Part shown: in pieces, positions 57,432-64,000 of the stretch
Layout: every line of letters starts with the position of its first letter
Position numbering within the stretch: position 1 is the stretch's first letter
Source: Spirometra erinaceieuropaei
Taxonomy: Eukaryota; Platyhelminthes; Cestoda; Diphyllobothriidea; Diphyllobothriidae
Assembly: GCA_902702965.1 (NCBI GenBank)
Contig: CACRXP010000007.1
Location: 2,693,171-2,757,170, forward strand
Length of the DNA stretch: 64,000 nucleotides
Direction: 5' to 3'
The notes under the pieces: generated by a model
Database searches by the model: none
What the model saw: the letters and a program-made list of their open reading frames with translations, nothing else
Told to the model about the DNA's origin: nothing
Position numbers and translations under genes: made by a program

Positions 57432-58670
57432 TAGAAAACCAAGGCAGAGTCAAAACGCTATAAATTGCCGCTGCATTCTGCATCAACCCGTTAATAGCAC
57501 TCGCATGTGGGTTTAAATATACCTCACTGGTGGCAGATAAATACGTAGAAGAGACCTCTGCACTTGTACGCTTTCACAGGTATGTTTCACCTTCCAATAT
57601 ATTGTGCCGAGTAGGGGCTATTTTTTCGCTTTTAGCCAGTGAATTAGATCTCCTGGTGACAAATTGCTCAGGTTATGTAGGAAGACATGTAGACAGAGCG
57701 AATTTCACAGACTGATCAGGCATGTTTCTCGCGCCGAGAACTCGTAACACCTGCCGAGGTTTTCTTGTTTACCCTGTAGGTACCGTAACCTCAGAGGGCG
57801 CTGCCGGGTTTGATGGTGGTAACATAGCCTGATTCTCCTCTAGGCAGGGTGGACGGCAGTGAACGGCCACTGTCGTAACCATAACTTTGCGGTTCCCCTG
57901 CGGTAACCGTTTAAATTTTTACGCTCGTTTATTAGCCTGAATGACCTGCTGACTTTGTCCCTCCTCCGTCAGTTTTATTACGCTCTCGTCCGAACTTCCA
58001 ATCATCTTGTTGTTGTTGCCGTCGTCGTCGTCGCCGTCATCATATTTGCGGTTCACTCGACGTCTCATGGTGGCTCTGTCGGCGACTCCACGCCTGGACA
58101 ACCCCCTCCTCCCCCCCTCCCCCGAGCAGCAGAGTTCGCCACCTGCCGTGTCACGAGGCTCCACCAATCAGACCTCGCAAAAGTGGACATACACGCAGGT
58201 GAGTTTGTGTTCACCAGATGTCTAAAGCTATCAATCGGTCCTTGAAACCACGCCGGCTGGGCTTCCCCCCCCCACCCCGCCCCCTCATACCCACTGGTCC
58301 ACCCCGGCTTGGATCCTATATGCTGACCCCACCGCTCTGCGAGAGAGGCCGGCCAGGCAGTAAAACACATGATAGGTAGCAGTACGCGACCTCCTGGCGT
58401 CCCCTGTGGCTGTCCATTTTTGGACGCAACGCGTCCTTCTGCAGTGCGCTGCTTCGGCGGCCCATTCGCCGCATTCAGTTATTGGAGAGAGAAAGGGAGA
58501 GATGCTTTATGGATGGACTAACCGACTGCTATTCGGAAGTGAGGGGGGGATTCGAAGCACTACTACAAATGCTGCCTTGCGTTCGCCTAACTTCTCCTGA
58601 CATGTTCTCATCATGCTCTGGAGTCAAAAATCTGATGGAGTAGACGCCGACCGCACATACAATACAAGGT
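57432..58670. other. Region without recognised genes
   Basis: 58010-58060 holds a GTTGTTGTTGCC/GTCGTCGTCG microsatellite, which makes artificial open frames on both strands. There are poly-C stretches near 58110 and 58265. Confidence 0.4.
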
Positions 58671-58671
58671 T

Positions 58672-58816
58672 TCCCAAAGATGTTTGAGCATTTTCAATAA
58701 TTGTAAAATATGGCAGAATCTACAGATGGTGTCTGTTTACAAACTACGGCCCGTTCTGATCCAGGCGTTGTTGATAGCGCGAAGCAATAGGAACTCGAAC
58801 AGTGAAAACCATTTCT
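58672..58816 (+). repeat. Repeat U, copy 1
   Basis: It shares GAGCATTTTCAATAATTGTA, ATATGGCAGAATCTACAGAT, TTTACAAACT and GAACTCGAACAGTGA with 59331-59480. T6 follows immediately and probably truncates it. Confidence 0.65.
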
Positions 58817-59072
58817 GCAAGATGTGGTCATGTTGCCCCCATCCAAGGGGCAAAATATTGTTGGGGTTGTGGTTAGGGGTTAGGGTTAGGGCAACTATTT
58901 CTCAACCACTTAAAGTACATTCCCAATAGCTTTTATTTTGCACACAACTACTTGAACTCGTCGTCTGTGCGCTCCCAGGCCCCGCATGTAAAATCCCTAT
59001 TACCGTCGGTTCCGTATTACATTTGGCTGGGGTTTAATTAATTCAGGTGGGGCTACATAACCACATCTGTTC
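58817..59072. mobile_element. T-element T6 with exact 9 bp target duplication
   Basis: ACCATTTCT stands on both sides (58808-58816 and 59073-59081). The ends are GCAAGATGTGGTCATGTTGC and GGGGCTACATAACCACATCT followed by GTTC, which are inverse. It holds a short GGGTTAGGG array and the GGTTCCGTATTACATTTGGC-type block. No ORF. Confidence 0.82.
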
Positions 59073-59084
59073 ACCATTTCTTTT

Positions 59085-59320
59085 GGCCAAAGATCCCGGG
59101 TTGGGATCCCAAGTGATTCACACTTGGGGTTGGGTATGACCGACTAATGACGGCTAATAAGCCAGAAATGGCCATTCCGATCTCCCTTGTCTTTGTAGAT
59201 ATAATCTCATCTACTTCTACTACCAGTCGCCGTGCGACTGCCTGCGAGGGTTCTAGTATGAGCCCCAAGGCACAACAGACCGAGCATGTTCCGTAACCTG
59301 ATTGGTGAACGTCCATCTGT
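59085..59320 (+). repeat. SINE-A copy
   Basis: It contains CCCGGGTTGGGATCCC, GTGATTCACACTTGGGGTTG, AATGACGGCTAATAAGCCAG, CCCCAAGGCACAACAGACCG and GTTCCGTAACCTGATTGG. The tRNA-like head is mostly missing. Confidence 0.65.
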
Positions 59321-59330
59321 CCTAATGCAG

Positions 59331-59480
59331 GGTGTCCCAGAAATGTTTGCGCATTTTCAATAATTGTAAGATATGACAGAATCTCCAGATGGTGCTCGTT
59401 TACAAACTGCGGCCCCTTCTGATCCAAGCGCTGTTGATAACGCGAATCAATAGAAACTCGAACAATGAGAACCATTTGGG
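59331..59480 (+). repeat. Repeat U, copy 2
   Basis: It starts GGTGTCCCAGAAATGTTTGC, a sequence reminiscent of mariner-type transposon ends. It runs parallel to 58672-58816 up to AACCATTT. The long minus frame here (59071-59499) spans a SINE and is not a gene. Confidence 0.6.
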
Positions 59481-59801
59481 TACTGGCATTTGAGTACATT
59501 CTTGTTCAATGACCATTCAATGCCGCGGCCATTGCCCCGTTTCGTAGTGCAGACTCTATCCACATGAAAGTGCCCAAAGATAAGCGGTTTGATGGTCGGG
59601 GAAGGTATTCTATGAAAACCTTTCGTACAATTTACCTGTTTGGCGAGATCTCATCAAGGCAGGATCTTACATCACAATGGTAGCGTGGAATACTCCATCT
59701 TGCCAAAACTAAAACCCCACGCATTCAAGGACCTCTCAAATACATGACGGTTGCTGCACGGCAAAATAAACCGGATCAATCACAGTAGCATCATTCAGGT
59801 A

Positions 59802-60767
59802 GAGTAGATGTGCTAACTCGTGAAATGTTAACCGAAATTCTGCTATGCGTTTTCAGTTTGAAAAGGTTACTTAAGTAGGGCTGTAATATAAATCAACGTG
59901 AAATATAATCCTAAGATAATTCTGTTACCACAGGATGCTAGCTTTTGAACGGACTTTTTTCCGGCCACCCGTAAAAACTACACCCTTTAAAAAATGACTA
60001 CTTAATTGGCGGGACTTTCTCCCATTAATTTTCGACGCCCTTATAAATTCAAAGGTATTTCATAGAAAACATGCATAAAATACTCATTCTTTTACTGGCT
60101 TGGTAGAAAATTACGTCTATATCAAATTTTATACTTGAAAAATGGTATAAATCGACCGTAAAAAAGATTCCAATTGTGAGATTTTCAAGGCCGTGAAATA
60201 CCCGTTCATGAAACATCGTGTCTCTGCATTTACTAATGTTGCTTGTAAAGTTTACAATATGGCTCAAATTAACCGTTAAATTTTCTGAAGTCCATATGGT
60301 CCCCTCTTAATGGCGCATAGAAATATATGATTCCATGTAAACGGAAAAGATACAACTTGTCGTTTGGAAACCCTGAATGCAAGTGTGACCGCAGGTGGGG
60401 TTAAAAATGATTTGGGAATTAGAAAAGTTTTTTGAAACCGAATTATACCCTTTCATCAAGTATGACGTTAAAAGAAGGCGTAATCTTCTACAAAATGGGT
60501 AGAAAGATGAGTATTTTATGCACGTTTTCTATGAAATATATCGGAATTTATAAAGGCGTCGAAAATAAATGAGAAAAAATCCCACTAATTAAGTAGTCAC
60601 TGTTCTCAGAGAGCAGTTTTTGCAGGCGGCCGAAAAGAAATTCGTTCAAAAGCTGACATCCTGTGGTAACTGAATTATCTAGGGATCATGCTTCTTAAAT
60701 AATCTTTTCTAGTCGAAATCGCATTGCAGAATTTTGGTCAACATTTCATGAGCTGGTACGTCTACTG
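59802..60767. mobile_element. Foldback element M7 (subfamily A)
   Basis: The ends are GAGTAGATGTGCTAACTCGT and ATGAGCTGGTACGTCTACTG, with TA at 59800-59801 and 60768-60769. The internal landmarks match the other copies. Confidence 0.82.
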
Positions 60768-60769
60768 TA

Positions 60770-61766
60770 TATTAGATGGACTAACTCATGAAATGTCAAC
60801 CGAAATTCTGCAATACAATTTTGACTAGAAAATATTATCTGAGTAGGTTCTTAAAATTAATCGCTGTGCAGCATAATTCTATAATAATTCAGCTACCTTG
60901 GGATGCCGGCTTTCGAAAGGACTTCTTTTCGACTGCGTGCAAAAACCATACTCTATAAAAAAAATGACTACTTATGTAGCATGCATTTTTCTCATTGATT
61001 TTCGACGCCCTTGAGAATTCAATTATATTTCATGGGGAAACTGCATAAGAATATTTATTCTTTTTCTCTTTCGGTAGAAAATTAAGTCATCTTTCAGCTT
61101 TTTATTTGAACGGAGGGTATAATGCGGTTTTCGAAAAACTTTTCCAATTTCCGAATAATTTTAAATCCGACCTGCCATTACACTTCTATTCAGAGTTTCC
61201 AAATTACAAGCCGTATACATTCCGCGTATAAAAAACCGTACACTTCTCATCGGTATTAAGAAAAGAGCATATGGAATTCACAAAATTTATCAGTGAATTT
61301 GAGCCATATTGTTAACTTTACAAGCCACATCGGTAAATGCAGAGACATGGCGTTTTATGAACGGCAATTTCACGGTATTACAAAATCTCATAATTATAAA
61401 CTTTTTGAAAACCAAATTCTATCCCTTCTTCGAGTATAAAATTGGAAGAAGACGTCATTTCTGCCGAATGAGCAAAGGAATGAATATTCTTAAGCATGTT
61501 TTCCATGAAATTTAATTGAATTCTCAAGGGCATCGAAAATCAATGATAAAAATGCACGCTACATAAGTAGTCATTTTTTATAGAGTGTGGTTTTTGCACG
61601 CAGCCAAAAAGAAGTCTTTTCGAAAGTCGACATCCTGTGGTAGCTGAATTATTATAGAATTATGCTTGTCGATGATTAGTTTTACAACGCTATTTAATCA
61701 ATCTTTTCGAAACGAAAACGCATTTCGGAATTTCGGTTGTTATTTCATGGGTTAGCCCACCTACTG
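60770..61766. mobile_element. Foldback element M8 (subfamily A), abutting M7
   Basis: It begins TATTAGATGGACTAACTCAT directly after the TA that ends M7 and finishes ATGGGTTAGCCCACCTACTG before TA (61767-61768). Its central segment is inverted relative to M6 and M7. Confidence 0.85.
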
Positions 61767-61768
61767 TA

Positions 61769-62175
61769 GTTTCTGGAAGGTAGACACACGAGTTTTTCGA
61801 TGCTAAGCTTGTTGTGAATTAACATCCGAATAAGGCCCTTGGCAGAAGTGTTTCTGGATTCAGTCTGGAAGTCCGCGTGAATAATTGAGCGGAAGAACAC
61901 TAAAATATAAAAAAACTACCCATAATCAGTCAGTAGCATAAATGTACACAGCGTACGACTTGCCATACTCACACCTCAAGTTGGCAGCTTGAGAAGTGGG
62001 CTCAAGAATTTGGCCTTATCTCATGGACGCATGCTAATTTAGGAGGAAATTAAAAAGAACTCGAACTTGGGCATAGTCGAAATCACTGAGGAGCATAGGA
62101 GTCGTAGTTGCGGGTGAATACCGGCTATCTGCGGATGCCCATGTTGCGTCCCTAAAACGGGCCACGCGGTAGATA
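61769..62175. other. Spacer between foldback elements
   Basis: Nothing recognisable. Confidence 0.4.
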
Positions 62176-63166
62176 TAGTATGTGGACTAACTCATGAATT
62201 GTCAACCGAAATTCTGAAATGCGTTTTCGTTTCGAAAAGATTAATTAAGAAGGGTTGTTAAACTAGTTAGCCAGCAACATAATTCTATAATAGTTCGGTT
62301 ACCCCAGGATGCCGACTTTCGAACGAACTTCCATCAGGCTGCATGCAAAAATGATACTCTATGAAAAATGACTACTTATGTAGCAGGCATTTTTTTCATT
62401 GCTTTTCGATGCCCTTAAATCTTCAATTATATTTCATGGAAAACCTGCATAAAACAGCCATTCTTCCGCTCATTCGGTAGAACATTACGTGTTCTTCCAA
62501 TCTTATGCTCAAAGCAGGGACATAATTCGGTTTTAAAAAAGTTTCTAACTGTGGGACTTTTAAATACCGTGAAATGGCTGTTCATGAATCGTCATATCTC
62601 TGCATTTAGCAACGTGGCTTGTAAAGCTGACAATATGGACCAAATCCACTGCTAAATTTTATGAACCCTATATGATCCCCCTTTATTACGTAGAGAAATG
62701 TGTGGTTTTCCGTACGCGGAAAATATACGGCTTGTTGTTAGGAAACCCTGAATCCAAGTGTGACGGTAGAGCGAGTTCAAAAGTAATCGGGAATGGGAAA
62801 TGTTTTTGAAAACCGAATTATACCCTCCCTTCGAATATAACATTGGAAGATGACGTAATTATCTACCGAATGAGCAAAAGAATGACTATTTTTATGTATG
62901 TTTTCTATAAAATATAACTGGACTTTTAGGCATCGAAAATCCATGACAAAAATTAATGCTACCTGAGTAGTCATTTTTTACAGGGTGTGGTTTTTGCATG
63001 CAGCTGGAAGGACATTCGTTCGAAAGCCAACATCCTGGGGTAACTGAAATATTACAGAATTCTGTTGCACGATGATTAGTTTTACAACCCTACTTAATTA
63101 ATCTTTTCGAAACTAGAACGCATTTCGGAATTTCGGTTGACATTTCATGAGTAAGCCCACCTACTC
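62176..63166. mobile_element. Foldback element M9 (subfamily A)
   Basis: The ends are TAGTATGTGGACTAACTCAT and ATGAGTAAGCCCACCTACTC. TA stands at 62174-62175 and 63167-63168. Arms and centre are as in M5. Confidence 0.85.
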
Positions 63167-63612
63167 TACCCTGGAACAACACGAGGGCTAAATCGGGATC
63201 CGGCAGGCGTTACTGGGAATGCGCACCCACAACAAATGCCAACCGTCAGGATGCGGTGGTAGACCCAGTTGCCGGTTCACGTCACACCAACTGGTGTCTC
63301 TGGCACCCCTCCCCCCAATTGTTGTCGTTGCCATTGTGTAAAATAGTGGTGGACCAGAGGGTAGGATGGCACTCCTAGGTGCCGGTTTTCGCCGTGCCCG
63401 CCACCTGATTCCTCTCCCGCTTCCGGTTTCCTTGACTTGGTCATGACACCGGATCCAGGTGGCAGAGGAGGAGAGAGGGCGGTAGATGCTTCTCAAGTCT
63501 ATTACCACTACAACCTAATTCCCGCGCAAGTCGCCGTCCCTGTTCTGGCCTTGCTGTGGAGCACCCGGTGGACATCGTCAGCAACGACGGTCGAACTGTC
63601 AAATGCACCTAT
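63167..63612 (+). repeat. Dispersed repeat C, best full-length copy
   Basis: It holds GGATCCGGCAGGCGTTACTG, GCACCCACAACAAATGCC, a poly-C run, GACACCGGATCCAGGTGG, GCGGTAGATGCTTCTCAAG, CGCGCAAGTCGCCGTCCCTG, GAGCACCCGGTGGACATCGT and ACGACGGTCGAACTGTC. It starts directly at the edge of M9. There is no coding evidence. Confidence 0.65.
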
Positions 63613-63639
63613 CCTTGTCGGTATCCTTTCTGTATAATA

Positions 63640-63890
63640 ACTGGTTGCTATGCGACTGGCTGCGACGAATCTGGATTGAGCTCCAAGGCGCAACGAAATG
63701 GGCAAGTCTCGCGACATGATAGGTGAAAGCTCTTCCGATCGCAACCGACAGGACAACGGGCCAATGGCCCAGTAGTAGGGCGCCACACCTATAAACGCTT
63801 AGTGACCACAGAGTGCTGGTTCAGACCCCGGGCTATTCAAGCTTGGATTTGGGTATGGCAGGCTGACGACGACGTCGCCTCCGACGATGG
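63640..63890 (+). repeat. tRNA-derived SINE fragment
   Basis: It holds CAACCGACAGGACAACGGGC (also at about 47553), GGCCCAGTAGTAGGGCGCC, GCTGGTTCAGACCCC and GGATTTGGGTATGGCAGGCT, a decayed tRNA-like head plus SINE-A body. Confidence 0.5.
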
Positions 63891-63894
63891 CCAC

Positions 63895-64000
63895 TTTGTG
63901 CTCCGCAGCTAGGTGAAGCGGGCATGGTGACTTGCGCGTGAATTAGGCTTGCACAGCATCTACCACACTCTTTCCTCCTCCTCCGCCTCCTCCTCCTCCT
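63895..64000 (-). repeat. Dispersed repeat C, partial copy at window edge
   Basis: The reverse complement reads CTAATTCACGCGCAAGTCAC, with a CTCCTC-type run at the end of the window. Confidence 0.5.

Noticed and set aside
57919..58245. Overlapping frames with Val-rich and Asp-rich runs
   Set aside because: They are produced by a GTT/GTC trinucleotide microsatellite at 58010-58060; the same DNA is open on both strands.
59071..59499. 142-codon minus frame
   Set aside because: It spans a SINE-A copy and repeat U, both dispersed repeats, so openness is coincidental.

Overview
This is a repeat-dominated eukaryotic nuclear window carrying two host genes that I can model with confidence. Flatworm, and most likely a tapeworm of the diphyllobothriidean type (Spirometra or Dibothriocephalus-like), is an inference. 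It rests on 31-33 nt micro-introns next to kilobase introns, very low gene density, degraded LINEs with a shared AATAAAGCGA(N)TTC(CT)n tail, a Penelope-like element, tRNA-derived repeats and many TA-flanked inverted-repeat elements. No bacterial operon structure, Shine-Dalgarno sites or CRISPR are present. Bases 1251-2151 are an assembly gap (N).

Host genes. (1) A four-exon, plus-strand gene at 4262-7042 encodes mitochondrial cytochrome c oxidase subunit 5B. Its first two introns are 33 and 31 nt and its third is about 2 kb. All joins keep frame, and the 226-residue product has an unusual charged C-terminal extension of about 87 residues. (2) A two-exon, minus-strand DMRT (doublesex/mab-3) transcription factor gene lies at 52393-49146. 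Exon 1 holds the DM domain, and the 2.2 kb intron contains an inverted-repeat transposon. Exon 2 encodes a Ser/Gln/Pro-rich tail, and three CCAAT boxes lie just upstream of the start.

Layout. 1-2340: decayed LINE ORF2, cut by the gap. 2343-3159 (-): LINE ORF1 remnant. 3160-4195: unassigned sequence ending in a LINE-like tail. 4262-7042: COX5B. 7043-15500: mostly unannotatable, with fragments of dispersed repeats. 15776-30232: TA-flanked foldback elements, telomere-like-motif elements and dispersed repeats. 30525-31110: tRNA-derived SINE pair. 32040-32860 (-): Penelope-like GIY-YIG end. 32864-43590: more foldback, telomere-motif and dispersed repeats. 43590-47090 (-): nearly full ORF2 LINE interrupted by a 603 bp insertion. 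49146-52660 (-): DMRT gene and promoter. 53030-53770: inverted and direct array of tRNA-like repeats. 54000-64000: repeats, including two foldback elements abutting on one shared TA.

The most notable repeat systems are as follows. A family of about 1 kb foldback elements has 11 copies covering roughly 10.6 kb, in two terminal subfamilies, without any transposase ORF. A second family has terminal inverted repeats, apparent 9 bp target duplications and an internal degenerate TTAGGG-type minisatellite. A tRNA-like sequence sits inside a larger mobile or duplicated unit. No operon-like cooperation between the genes is seen; the two genes are independent loci in a transposon-rich landscape.
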